Source: Enterococcus raffinosus (lineage in GTDB: Bacteria > Bacillota > Bacilli > Lactobacillales > Enterococcaceae). From it: a stretch of 64,000 bases of DNA. A model generated the notes under the pieces. The model searched no databases. It worked only from the letters and a program-made list of their open reading frames with translations, and was not told where the DNA came from. The first letter of the stretch is position 1, and each line of letters starts with the position of its first letter. A program made the position numbers and the translations under genes. The DNA is taken from assembly GCF_018917525.1 (NCBI RefSeq), contig NZ_JAHLOS010000015.1, positions 24,762-88,761 of the forward strand, read 5' to 3'. This document shows, one piece after another, positions 53,165-61,347 of the stretch.

Positions 53165-53192
53165 ACTATACAATACCTAACTATAATGAACC
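53165..53192 (-). promoter_or_regulatory. response-regulator box and -10, micro-peptide promoter
   Basis: On the minus strand GGTTCAT-TATA-GTTAGGT-ATTG-TATAGT, with the same spacing as the other three sites. The second heptamer is the least conserved of the set; a further TATAGGTTCAT-like phrase lies just upstream. Confidence 0.7.
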
Positions 53193-53333
53193 TATAATCA
53201 ATAGACTTTTTCATGAAAGGAATTACTATTCGGCTGTTTGACTGAAATTATTGGCCGAATATTTTCTGATCAACTACCACTGATGACAGATAAAAAAAAG
53301 AAAATTGATTAATGCTTGGATTTTGAAAACAAA

Positions 53334-53360
53334 AACACCCGCCAATTATAGGCGAGTGTT
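53334..53360 (-). terminator. terminator of the two-component operon
   Basis: AACACTCGCC pairs with GGCGGGTGTT around TATAATT and is followed by TTTTTG on the minus strand, 30 bp after the kinase stop. Confidence 0.8.
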
Positions 53361-53390
53361 CAATCAAAGTCTGCTAAACATGCAGGATAG

Positions 53391-54716
53391 TTATTTATTA
53401 GTCGAGAATTGCTTCTTTAAAGGCAAACAAATCGTAAACTTAGTCACCTCATTTACTGTGCTTTCGACGTTGATGGTTCCACCCAATTGCTCAATGATCC
53501 CTTGGGCAATGGATAAGCCTAAGCCATAGCTGCCCTCATATTTTTGACGGACCTCATTGGTACGGTAAAAGCGATCAAAAATTTTGGGCAGATCTTCTTC
53601 GGAGATGCCATCACCGGTGTTCTGAAAAATGATGATCCCCTCACGTCCTTTAGCTTCTAGCGAAACATCTAGCACACCCTTTTCGTTTGTATATTTGCTG
53701 GCATTATCAATAAAAATATCGAAAAGCTGCTGAAGTAAGATTTCATCCGTTTTTATCATAACTTTCGCCATATTTTTATTGACTGTCACCTGTTTCTCTT
53801 CGAATTTAGTTTCATAATTGGCTAGCGTATTGGTAAGCAGCTGGTCCACTTGAACATTCGACACGTTCAGCTGTTCAAAGCCGCTATCGGCCCTCGCTAC
53901 GGTAAGCAATTTATTGACGAGTCCATTCATTCGTTTCGTGCCGCGAGAAATATTATCCAGCCATTTCAGCTGATCTTTGATAGGATCCTCCTGACTCGCA
54001 TATAGAACATCAACATTCGTTGAAACAATGCTCAGCGGTGTCTTCAGTTCATGAGAAGCATCGGCGATAAACTGCTTTTGCTTTTTCCAAGCCTCTTCCA
54101 TCGGTCGTAAAGCGCGATTCGTAAAGAAAACAATCACTAAAAAGAAAAAGAGGATCAATCCTAGTCCGACAACGATCAAGGTGGTTCCCAGAGAAGCTAC
54201 GCTTTTTTTCGAATCGGTAATATCTAAAAAGCGCATGAGATACGTTTCGTCCTTCTTCTGATCAGCTTGATTTTGATCGCTATCGCCATAATCAAAATTG
54301 GCAATGGCAGGCGCAACTATATATTGCCATTCCCGCCCGTTCATTTTTATGACCCCGCCCTCACGATTTTTCCAGGCATATTTTGCGGCCTGATTGTATT
54401 GCTTTTTCGAAAGCTCTAAAGCAGAATCTATCATAAATGGCTTGCCGGATTTGTCTACGAGCATGTTGAAATAAACGCCTGCCCCTGTCACGATACGACT
54501 AATTTCCATCGTATCCGCGTTCTTCTCATCGAAGCTGACCTTGCCGCCCGTGATCCGCAGCTGCTCGGCTTGGTTCAATTTCTCATAATTATCCGATTTT
54601 TGCTTCAAATAGGTCGTTAGAAAAATCGTCGCAAAGGCCGCAACTAGGATAAGCGTCACAAAGCCAGTCGTCATTACGATCAGGCGTTTTCTAAATTGCT
54701 TAATCATCGTCTTCAC
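53391..54716 (-). CDS. sensor histidine kinase
   Basis: This 441-aa kinase has two membrane segments (about 13-36 and 176-198) enclosing an outer sensor domain of about 140 residues. It also has a HisKA domain with the phospho-acceptor H222 in DASHELKTPLS and a HATPase with NASKYTN, GDGIS and GSYGLGLSIA. It overlaps the response regulator gene by 17 nt, so they are translated together. The outer domain has no family I recognise. With the BcrA-type ABC transporter nearby, an envelope signal is likely. Confidence 0.93.
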   Translation of the reverse strand: MKTMIKQFRKRLIVMTTGFVTLILVAAFATIFLTTYLKQKSDNYEKLNQAEQLRITGGKVSFDEKNADTMEISRIVTGAGVYFNMLVDKSGKPFMIDSALELSKKQYNQAAKYAWKNREGGVIKMNGREWQYIVAPAIANFDYGDSDQNQADQKKDETYLMRFLDITDSKKSVASLGTTLIVVGLGLILFFFLVIVFFTNRALRPMEEAWKKQKQFIADASHELKTPLSIVSTNVDVLYASQEDPIKDQLKWLDNISRGTKRMNGLVNKLLTVARADSGFEQLNVSNVQVDQLLTNTLANYETKFEEKQVTVNKNMAKVMIKTDEILLQQLFDIFIDNASKYTNEKGVLDVSLEAKGREGIIIFQNTGDGISEEDLPKIFDRFYRTNEVRQKYEGSYGLGLSIAQGIIEQLGGTINVESTVNEVTKFTICLPLKKQFSTNK

Positions 54717-55392
54717 CTTGCGTAAATTCTAAGCGATAGCCTAAATTTCGAACGACCTTGATCTGAGCGACACTCTCTACTTGGCGCAGCTTCTTTCTCA
54801 AAAGGGATACATGCATCTCAACATGATTGTATTCAGCCTCCGAATCATAGCCCCAAACCTTTTCAATCATTCGATCCTTTGATGTCAATTGAGGGTAATT
54901 GGCTACTAGAATTTCCAAAATATTCGCTTCTTTTTTTGTTAAATTCTGCTCTCTTATTTGCGTCTTTAACTGTAAATTGTAAGGATTCAGTTCAAAATCA
55001 CCAAAGGAAAGCAGACCATCGATTTTAAATTCGCCTTTTCGCCTGCCTAATGCCTTTAGACGAGCCAGCAGTTCCTGATACTGGAATGGTTTGCACAAAT
55101 AATCGTCCGCCCCGCTATTCAGCCCGTCAACCCGATCATCCAACTCGCCTTTTGCCGTCAGCATCAGGATCGGAATATCAATCCCCGCCTCCCTTGCTTC
55201 CTTTAAAATCGTCAAGCCGTCTTTATTTGGCAGCATAATATCTAAAATCGCTAAATCGTATACGCCTGAAAGCAAACAATCCAGTCCATATTCGCCTTCT
55301 TCTGCGATATCAACCAAGTAGCCTTGCTTTTTTAAAATTTGAGCGGTTGCTTCCGCTAACATCGCTTCATCTTCAACTAGTAAAAGTTTCAT
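54700..55392 (-). CDS. OmpR-family response regulator
   Basis: This 230-aa regulator has a receiver domain (acidic pocket E7/D8, phospho-acceptor D51 in LAILDIMLPNKDG, Lys in MLTAKGE) and a C-terminal winged helix (LTKKEANILEILVANYP, then EYNHVEMHVSLLRKKLR). It is phosphorylated by the kinase encoded next to it. Its own promoter carries two heptamers 11 nt apart and 4 nt from the -10 box, implying autoregulation, and the same element is present at three more promoters. Confidence 0.94.
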   Translation of the reverse strand: MKLLLVEDEAMLAEATAQILKKQGYLVDIAEEGEYGLDCLLSGVYDLAILDIMLPNKDGLTILKEAREAGIDIPILMLTAKGELDDRVDGLNSGADDYLCKPFQYQELLARLKALGRRKGEFKIDGLLSFGDFELNPYNLQLKTQIREQNLTKKEANILEILVANYPQLTSKDRMIEKVWGYDSEAEYNHVEMHVSLLRKKLRQVESVAQIKVVRNLGYRLEFTQGEDDD

Positions 55393-55457
55393 TTAACGTC
55401 CTCCTTCTTCCTCTTTTTCTGCAAAAAGTCGGACCAACCTTCTCAATGCTCTTTTCA

Positions 55458-55485
55458 ATTATAAAGGATGAACCTCTAATGAAGC
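55458..55485 (-). promoter_or_regulatory. response-regulator box and -10, two-component operon promoter
   Basis: On the minus strand GCTTCAT-TAGA-GGTTCAT-CCTT-TATAAT, about 65 bp upstream of the response regulator start. This is the best-conserved pair of direct repeats among the four sites. Confidence 0.78.
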
Positions 55486-55585
55486 TTGAATCGCCAAACA
55501 TAACACACGTAATGAAAGAATTTTTACAAATACTATAGACTTTTTATTACTATTCATAAAAAATCAGACCTTTTTTTCGATTACA

Positions 55586-55613
55586 GCTTCGTTATAGGTT
55601 CACCAATTATAGT
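55586..55613 (+). promoter_or_regulatory. response-regulator box and -10, Asp-box protein promoter
   Basis: On the plus strand GCTTCGT-TATA-GGTTCAC-CAAT-TATAGT, about 32 bp before the start codon. Spacing is identical to that at the other three sites, but it faces the opposite direction, giving a divergent regulon member. Confidence 0.75.
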
Positions 55614-55644
55614 GACTATATAAAATAGAAATGAGGTCGTGCAT

Positions 55645-56604
55645 ATGAAAAATAGGAAAATTCCCAACAACTCAACTAAAACAACCTGGTCCACTATTCT
55701 ACGAGATATTCCTTTTACAGTAAGAGTAGTCGTATTCGCGATATTGATCGGACTTTCAGTCGTCTCCTACAATATCGGAAAAGCTATAACTGAAACAAAG
55801 ATCAATAGTCAAACAGAAGTTACCTTTCCAAGCAAACGCAACAAAAAAACAACGGTAGATGATGTCAAAATCCGACGAAACAACGGACGCTGGGAATTTT
55901 CTTCTGATGAAGGTCTCTCATGGTCCACTACACCGCCCGATGGCATTTATGAAGACGAAGACGGACGTTTACGCTACCAAAACTCCAAATCAGAAACCAT
56001 CACCTCCGCTAAAAACACCTTTAAATTCCCCTTCAGTGACCAAAAGGGAAACAGTACGATTATGAAGCAGGAAGACGGGAAATGGACCTTCTCCTCTGAT
56101 GGTGGAAAAACCTGGACGGAAAAAAAGCCTGATGGTGTGGCGGTCGATAAAAATGGGAAGCTGACTTGGAAAAGCACTGACGGGAAAAAAGTCTCCACCT
56201 TTGATCCAAAAGAAAATCAATGGAAATATTCTGAAGATGGAGGGAAAACCTGGTCAGATCCGCTAACAGAAATCGAAGACTGGCTCGAAAACGGCTTTAC
56301 CGTTCCCGTTGAAGGCGGCGTCTCCATGAAAATCAACGATGGAAAAATTCAATATTCCACGGATGGCGGGAAAACTTGGTCAGATCAAGCCCCTGAAGGC
56401 TTTGAAGAGAACGTGAAATCGGTGATCACTAAACAATCTGAAGACGGAAAGACACTGTATTCAACCGATGGCGGCAAGACCTGGTCAGAAGAAAAACCTG
56501 AAGGATACGAGATTCCCAGTGTTCAGGATATCTTGGACTCCCTTCCCAACGACATCCTACCAAAGGACGAAGATTTAGATGAAAGCCAATCTATTGCGGT
56601 TTAA
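55645..56604 (+). CDS. membrane-anchored protein with Asp-box (BNR-like) repeats, 319 aa
   Basis: The start at 55645 follows GAGGT. A basic cytoplasmic start is followed by one membrane segment (residues about 25-43), then an outer region. It holds five Asp-box-like repeats: FSSDEGLSWS, FSSDGGKTWT, YSEDGGKTWS, YSTDGGKTWS (twice). Such SxDxGxTW repeats form the turns of sialidase-type propellers and related beta structures. Five repeats without catalytic residues suggest a binding or sensory role at the cell surface. Its promoter carries the response-regulator element. Family unknown. Confidence 0.75.
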   Translation: MKNRKIPNNSTKTTWSTILRDIPFTVRVVVFAILIGLSVVSYNIGKAITETKINSQTEVTFPSKRNKKTTVDDVKIRRNNGRWEFSSDEGLSWSTTPPDGIYEDEDGRLRYQNSKSETITSAKNTFKFPFSDQKGNSTIMKQEDGKWTFSSDGGKTWTEKKPDGVAVDKNGKLTWKSTDGKKVSTFDPKENQWKYSEDGGKTWSDPLTEIEDWLENGFTVPVEGGVSMKINDGKIQYSTDGGKTWSDQAPEGFEENVKSVITKQSEDGKTLYSTDGGKTWSEEKPEGYEIPSVQDILDSLPNDILPKDEDLDESQSIAV

Positions 56605-56611
56605 AACAAGA

Positions 56612-56666
56612 GAACAAAGAGGCGTTGGTGCCTCCATAAGAAAAGTATGGCGCCAACCTCTTTGTC
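56612..56666. terminator. hairpin terminator after the Asp-box gene
   Basis: ACAAAGAGG-GTTGG pairs with CCAAC-CTCTTTGT, just after the stop. The T-run is weak. Confidence 0.6.
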
Positions 56667-56883
56667 ATGGCTTTCACTTATTACTTCTCTGCCTAGTCTT
56701 CCTGATTCTATTAAACAGTGATGAATGACCAAGTTAACCGCTCAGCAGTAAGATTTTAGCAACAGGAAATTGTTCGGTGTATCAATTCCTAGGACTGAAA
56801 ACAAACTGAGCACTGGAGAACAAGCCCAGCGTCGACGAATTTGTTATGCTTCTTTTAAATACAACCGAAAAGAGGATTCTATC

Positions 56884-57360
56884 ATGACAAAAATAGCTGA
56901 TATTATGGTCAAACAATTACCTGAACAGCACATGCTGACGCATCGTAAAACGATCAATTTTTTCGAAGAATACGCAGAATTTATGGGAGAAGCCATCGGC
57001 AGAATTCTTAAGCTGATTGAAGAAAACGAGGCATTCCCCAGCAGCGGACCCATCGTCTGCTTTCATAATGTTGATCTGGAAGCTTTAGATGTAGAAATCG
57101 GTTTTGCCACTCCGAAACCTCTCAAAGCGCAGAACGAGTTGCATACTCTGACCCATCCGATTCGCACAATCGCGGTGACAATTGATCGAGGGCCTTATGA
57201 ACAACAAGATCCCACACTTGAAGCCCTTATGAAATGGATACCTGAAAATGGTTATGAAGCGCTCGGTGGTATTTACTACCATTATCTAAACGACGAAAGG
57301 CAGCCAGAAAATGAGTATTTAACCGAGATGTATATCCCTATTCAAAAACTGGTTGAGTAA
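56884..57360 (+). CDS. GyrI-like / AraC-effector-binding domain protein
   Basis: This 158-aa protein starts at 56884 with GAGGATTC upstream. It has the GyrI-like SHS2 layout: MVKQLPEQHMLTHR at the N-terminus, GPIVCFHN in the middle, VTIDRGPYEQ, and a C-terminal YLTEMYIPIQ. It lacks a DNA-binding domain, so it is a stand-alone ligand-binding protein. Members bind small molecules or inhibit DNA gyrase; the ligand is unknown. It forms a single-gene unit with its own terminator. Confidence 0.82.
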   Translation: MTKIADIMVKQLPEQHMLTHRKTINFFEEYAEFMGEAIGRILKLIEENEAFPSSGPIVCFHNVDLEALDVEIGFATPKPLKAQNELHTLTHPIRTIAVTIDRGPYEQQDPTLEALMKWIPENGYEALGGIYYHYLNDERQPENEYLTEMYIPIQKLVE

Positions 57361-57367
57361 TCAACAA

Positions 57368-57416
57368 AGCCCAACAAACTATCCGCGAAATTTTCGGATA
57401 ATTTGTTGGGTTTTTA
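57368..57416 (+). terminator. terminator of the GyrI-like gene
   Basis: CCCAACAAA-TATCCG pairs with CGGATA-TTTGTTGGG, then TTTTTAATT follows. Confidence 0.85.
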
Positions 57417-57624
57417 ATTGGAATTGCGGCGCAAAACGGAGTGCTCCTAATTAAAAAATAACCGTTTAATTAGTTAAACTGTACATCTTTAAACATTCAA
57501 TTTTATACAGTATTTCAATCATGAGATTTAAGTACCAGAATCATTTTCCAAGCTCAACACCAGAGGTTACTAAAAAGAAAAGCTGAAGGCGTGGGATTAT
57601 TTCGATAGGCTAAAAATGAATTCA

Positions 57625-57679
57625 ATTGACAGGCTAATAACTTTTAGCTAAGATGAAAGAAAAGCTAATAACTATTAGC
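57625..57679 (+). promoter_or_regulatory. tetR promoter with two operators
   Basis: TTGACA, a 17-nt spacer and TAAGAT form the promoter. The spacer contains GCTAATAACTTTTAGC, and GCTAATAACTATTAGC repeats about 32 nt later in the leader. Both are near-perfect palindromes of GCTAATA/TATTAGC. They are the likely autoregulatory operators. Confidence 0.8.
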
Positions 57680-57696
57680 AAAAAGGAGTGCAGACC

Positions 57697-58335
57697 ATGA
57701 GCAACCTTTCTACAAAAGAACGAATCATCGCAGAAGCCTCTCACCTTTTTGCTAAAAAGGGCTACGATGCGGTCAATGTCGAAGAGATCGCACAGGCAGT
57801 CGGAATTAAGGCTCCGTCTTTATATAAGCATTATAAGAACAAAAAGGAAATATTCGATGCCGTTGTACAAGCAATGAATACTCGTTACGAAACAAATATG
57901 GCGACGTTGCAGATGAATGGACACGATGGTAAAACAGATGCGGGTGCTTTCGAAACGATGTCTGAAGAACAGCTTGTGGAGATCGGCAATAAGCTCTTTG
58001 CTTTCTTTTTACATGATGATTACGCCGCCAATTTCCGCAAACTATTGACGATCGAGCAGTTTCAAAACAGCGAGCTGGCCGCAATGTTCACGAAGCAATA
58101 CGCAGACGATCCGCTTTCTTATCAAGGAATGCTGTTTTCGATGCTGACGCAAGCGGGTGTCATGCAGCCAAGTGATCCTAAGATTATGGCATTGCAATTT
58201 TACGCGCCGATTCATTTGCTGCTGACGATTTGCGATCGGCAACCAGAAAGAGAACCGGAAGCGTTGATACTGTTAGAGCAGCATATTCGCCAATTCAATG
58301 AATGTTATCGGACAGGAGCGAATGCCCATGGATAA
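57697..58335 (+). CDS. TetR family transcriptional regulator
   Basis: This 212-aa protein starts at 57697 with AAAAGGAG upstream. The N-terminal HTH reads IIAEASHLFAKKGYDAV then NVEEIAQAVGIKAPSLYKHY, typical TetR. The C-terminal ligand-binding part is helical. It overlaps the DUF998 gene by 8 nt and probably represses both genes through two palindromes in the promoter and leader. The ligand is unknown. Confidence 0.92.
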   Translation: MSNLSTKERIIAEASHLFAKKGYDAVNVEEIAQAVGIKAPSLYKHYKNKKEIFDAVVQAMNTRYETNMATLQMNGHDGKTDAGAFETMSEEQLVEIGNKLFAFFLHDDYAANFRKLLTIEQFQNSELAAMFTKQYADDPLSYQGMLFSMLTQAGVMQPSDPKIMALQFYAPIHLLLTICDRQPEREPEALILLEQHIRQFNECYRTGANAHG

Positions 58336-58960
58336 AAAAAGAAGCCTAATTCAATGGCTAGGAGTATTTGGCATGGTTAGCTTCTTATCCTACATCGCAG
58401 CGTTGGTTTTCAGTCCGCTAGCTTATCCCGGATACAACTGGATGGCGCAGGCGGTCAGTGACTTAAGCGCAGATAATTCCCCTTCCAGAATTTTATGGAA
58501 CCAGCTCTCGTCCCTATCTAGCGTTGGGAGTGTCGTGTGTATCATGCTGGTGTGCGTCTATATTCAAGGAAAATTGAGCAAATCCATACGCATCGGAATC
58601 TACCTGTTTGCGGTAATGATGTGGTTATCCGCGGTGGGATATACGATGTTTCCCTTAACTGACAGTGGTTTTGCGGGAACCTTCCAAGATGTCATGCATG
58701 TCGTCGTGACCGTCTTAGTCGTGGTCCTTTCGATCACGTCCCTACTGACTATTACGATTGGCAGCTTTCGTAGTAATCACTATCGTTCATTAGGAATCTG
58801 GGCCGCTGCTGCACTTCTACTTATGATCGCCGGAGCCATTGGTATCAATGTGGTGCCGAGCCAATACTTCGGTATCCCTGAACGGTTCAGTGTGATTGCG
58901 GCGATGGGGTTTAATGCGGTTTTGGGTGTTTATTTGTTTCGGGGATTTGGCGGAGAGTGA
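58328..58960 (+). CDS. DUF998 family membrane protein
   Basis: This 210-aa protein with about six membrane segments is of the DUF998 family: AYPGYNWMAQAVSDLSADNS near segment 1, with FPLTDSGFAG and the later IPERFSVIAA being typical. The start at 58328 is 9 nt after GGAG; an ATG at 58322 is too close. It is co-transcribed with the TetR gene and is its likely target. The biochemical role is not established. Confidence 0.85.
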   Translation: MDKKRSLIQWLGVFGMVSFLSYIAALVFSPLAYPGYNWMAQAVSDLSADNSPSRILWNQLSSLSSVGSVVCIMLVCVYIQGKLSKSIRIGIYLFAVMMWLSAVGYTMFPLTDSGFAGTFQDVMHVVVTVLVVVLSITSLLTITIGSFRSNHYRSLGIWAAAALLLMIAGAIGINVVPSQYFGIPERFSVIAAMGFNAVLGVYLFRGFGGE

Positions 58961-59035
58961 TTTGAAAATACTGCTCTCAAATAAGTTTCATTCGCACGTA
59001 ATCGTATACTTCTATGTATGAAACTAACAAAGATC

Positions 59036-59078
59036 AAAAAAGGACAGGAAAACCGATGATCGTTTTTTCTTGTCCTTT
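59036..59078. terminator. bidirectional terminator between DUF998 and AbiEii-like genes
   Basis: AAAGGACA-GAAAA pairs with TTTTC-TGTCCTTT around a small loop. Plus- and minus-strand genes converge here. Confidence 0.75.
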
Positions 59079-59115
59079 ATTGTTCGTGAGAAAACTTTTA
59101 GGTCAGTTGCTTTCT

Positions 59116-60003
59116 CTACTTTTTATTTTGCTTTTTCTTTAAATAGTTGGCCTTAAACTCCATAAGATAAGACGTTAGCTGAGCAATTATCGCGTCCCAT
59201 CTCACAATCTGAGCATACGGTCTTGTTCGTATATAATTCACCCATACTTGATTTTTTAGCGTTGAATCATTCAATAAAACATTAAGGGTGTATTGCCAAT
59301 CATCAAATATTTCTTCATCAATAGCATTATGTCGAAAAGTCCAAGTATTATAAAACGCTTCGTACAGCTGATTTATCGGGGGAAGATCCGGATCATTTAA
59401 CAGAAGATGAATGTCATAAAAATCCTTCATTCTTGAATTTTGCTTCCCAAGCGATGGGATTGTTTCCATTTTCTCCGCTAAAACCGTTTCAATTGGATAG
59501 GAATAGATAGCGATAGATTTCTTTTCCCCTTTTTTCTCATTAAATATAAGTGGAATAGTTATATGATTAGGCTTTGGTGTAATGACATCTCCAACACCGA
59601 TATCTAAATCAAATAAAAATACTGTATTTCCATCCATATGCATTTTCATTTTCGCACGATATCCTTCATAGATTCGATTTTTCTGAGTGTCCAGCACATT
59701 CACTAACTCAAAATGAAGAAGATCCTCCAACTCAATAGCCACAATTTCCTTCAGCATCTGCTCAACAGAATCACGGGTGGCATAAAAGTCTTTAACCATT
59801 ATGTCGAGATCCTTAGTAGTTCGTTGTTCTATTTGATAAATAACCCCTAGTAGAAAACCGCCTTTTAATATTAATCGATCCCTATAACTACTTTGTTGAA
59901 CTCTCATCAAAAATCTCTCCGCAGCATAACGCATCCGGTACTCATCAAAGCTAATCTTAGGATCTTTATTTTTGATAAGATCACGTAAGCGATCTGTTTT
60001 CAT
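59116..60003 (-). CDS. AbiEii-type nucleotidyltransferase, motif variant
   Basis: This 295-aa protein starts at 60003 with AAAAGGAG upstream. It has the AbiEii fold: LILKGGFLLG, RTTKDLDIMV, YPIETVLAEKME and SRMKDFYDIH. In the catalytic GS-x10-DxD motif the Ser is replaced by Val (G53-V54, with D65-L-D67 intact). The Ser is normally needed for activity in characterised members, so the toxin may be weakened or work differently. It follows a large AbiEi-like antitoxin gene on the same strand, the second AbiE-like module in the window. Confidence 0.88.
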   Translation of the reverse strand: MKTDRLRDLIKNKDPKISFDEYRMRYAAERFLMRVQQSSYRDRLILKGGFLLGVIYQIEQRTTKDLDIMVKDFYATRDSVEQMLKEIVAIELEDLLHFELVNVLDTQKNRIYEGYRAKMKMHMDGNTVFLFDLDIGVGDVITPKPNHITIPLIFNEKKGEKKSIAIYSYPIETVLAEKMETIPSLGKQNSRMKDFYDIHLLLNDPDLPPINQLYEAFYNTWTFRHNAIDEEIFDDWQYTLNVLLNDSTLKNQVWVNYIRTRPYAQIVRWDAIIAQLTSYLMEFKANYLKKKQNKK

Positions 60004-60017
60004 ACGCTCTCCTTTTC

Positions 60018-60974
60018 TTAATGAAGTTTCAACTTCCATAAATAATTATCAAGTATCTTACCAACATTCTGTTCATTCGCAATTCTTCGAAGCCTTACTT
60101 TGTTGCTTTTCTCAAACTCAAAATAACGAGTTAGTGCCACTTCCTTAACTTCCTCTTCTGTAACAATATTCGGTTTTAGTACGTCTACAATTGAACGTTC
60201 CATCGTGGTCACACGCGCAGGATTTTGATAGATTGTTTCCTTTTGAGTGATTTGACTTTGAGGAATGTTATTATTCCGAATCACAACAATGGGATCGTTC
60301 TCTTCATATTCCACTAGAACAGCCGTTCCATCTTTACGCCCTTGGGACAACCCAAAATCAACAACTAGATTCTCCGATTGCTCCGTCTCGTAATCCCTGT
60401 TCGATGAGCCTGAAATGATAGAGGTTTTCCTGAACTCATTATCAGAATCGTTCTTAGAATGAAGTTGTGTAATCTTATAGTTTTCAGGCATGCTCATGAG
60501 CGTGCCTTTTGGAATGACATCATTTAATCCATGATAATATAGCGCAGTATCGTGAGAAATGACCGCCTTAGAATATTGTTGCTGAAAAAGAAAAATCCCA
60601 TCAATCGCTTTGTTTGGAAACACATAGTAACCTGGATTGATTTCTTTCAACTCATACTTTTCGATAAATTTTTTTTGAGAATATTTACTGATACCCGCAG
60701 AGTCCATTGCTTTTCTGGTAATATTCCCGTTGTATTTTTCGGCAAGTAGTAAGAATATAAATTCAGGAGAATCGCTTGTTGGCAATCTATCTTCCACTAT
60801 AAAATCTTTTAAGTGATACATAAAAAACGGAGATTGCATAAACTCAATCGCCTCGACCAATTCTTTGGAGTTGAGTGTTTCCGACATTTCTTTGATAAGT
60901 TTTCTCTTTGCGTCATCTGTACTTGCTTCCAGATGATCAATATTCTTTTTAATATTATCCAATCCGGCTTTCAT
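60018..60974 (-). CDS. AbiEi-like antitoxin, enlarged (318 aa)
   Basis: The start at 60974 has AAAAGGGGTG upstream; an in-frame extension to 61133 lacks a site. A region with KYELKEINPGYYVFP and SHDTALYYHGLNDVIPKG matches the AbiEi middle part, and PARVTTMERSIVDVL the later part. It is about 120 residues longer than the AbiEi at 14.5 kb: it has an N-terminal helical stretch and a middle insertion of about 70 residues (SGSSNRDYETEQS to NNNIPQSQ). It ends 14 bp before the AbiEii-like gene, as a toxin-antitoxin pair should. Confidence 0.8.
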   Translation of the reverse strand: MKAGLDNIKKNIDHLEASTDDAKRKLIKEMSETLNSKELVEAIEFMQSPFFMYHLKDFIVEDRLPTSDSPEFIFLLLAEKYNGNITRKAMDSAGISKYSQKKFIEKYELKEINPGYYVFPNKAIDGIFLFQQQYSKAVISHDTALYYHGLNDVIPKGTLMSMPENYKITQLHSKNDSDNEFRKTSIISGSSNRDYETEQSENLVVDFGLSQGRKDGTAVLVEYEENDPIVVIRNNNIPQSQITQKETIYQNPARVTTMERSIVDVLKPNIVTEEEVKEVALTRYFEFEKSNKVRLRRIANEQNVGKILDNYLWKLKLH

Positions 60975-61347
60975 ATAATCACCCCTTTTAACCAAGCAAA
61001 CTACTTCGTATACAGTTAACAGTTCCGAAATATGATATATACTCAATTCAATCATACCATTTAACCATCTTCGATTCAAACTAAACCAGTTATAAAATAC
61101 AATATCAGACGCATAATTAAAGTGCTCTTTCAAACGACAATAGAGGGCAAAGAGGTTTGCCCTTCCTCATTAGAATAGAAACCCTTTCTCCTCTAATCAA
61201 TACAATTACCCCTTCATTTATATTGTAGAAATACGAGCTTTGTACGTATGTCTTCAATTTTCCAGAAGAAACTGCATGGAGAGATGTCCTTTTTCCGGCA
61301 ACAAAACCGTACCTCTATCCCCCTATAATAATAAAGAGGTGATGACA
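60975..61347. other. non-coding gap of about 370 bp
   Basis: It holds the divergent promoters of the AbiEi-like and lysin genes and a GAGGGCAAA/TTTGCCCTT hairpin near 61144-61165. The upstream part of the longer lysin frame (61240-61347) lacks a start site. Confidence 0.45.

Noticed and set aside
60975..61133. N-terminal extension of the AbiEi-like protein
   Set aside because: No ribosome site, and the ATG at 60974 has AAAAGGGGTG at the right distance.
61240..61347. N-terminal extension of the lysin
   Set aside because: It has no ribosome site or signal-peptide pattern; the ATG at 61348 follows GAGGTG.
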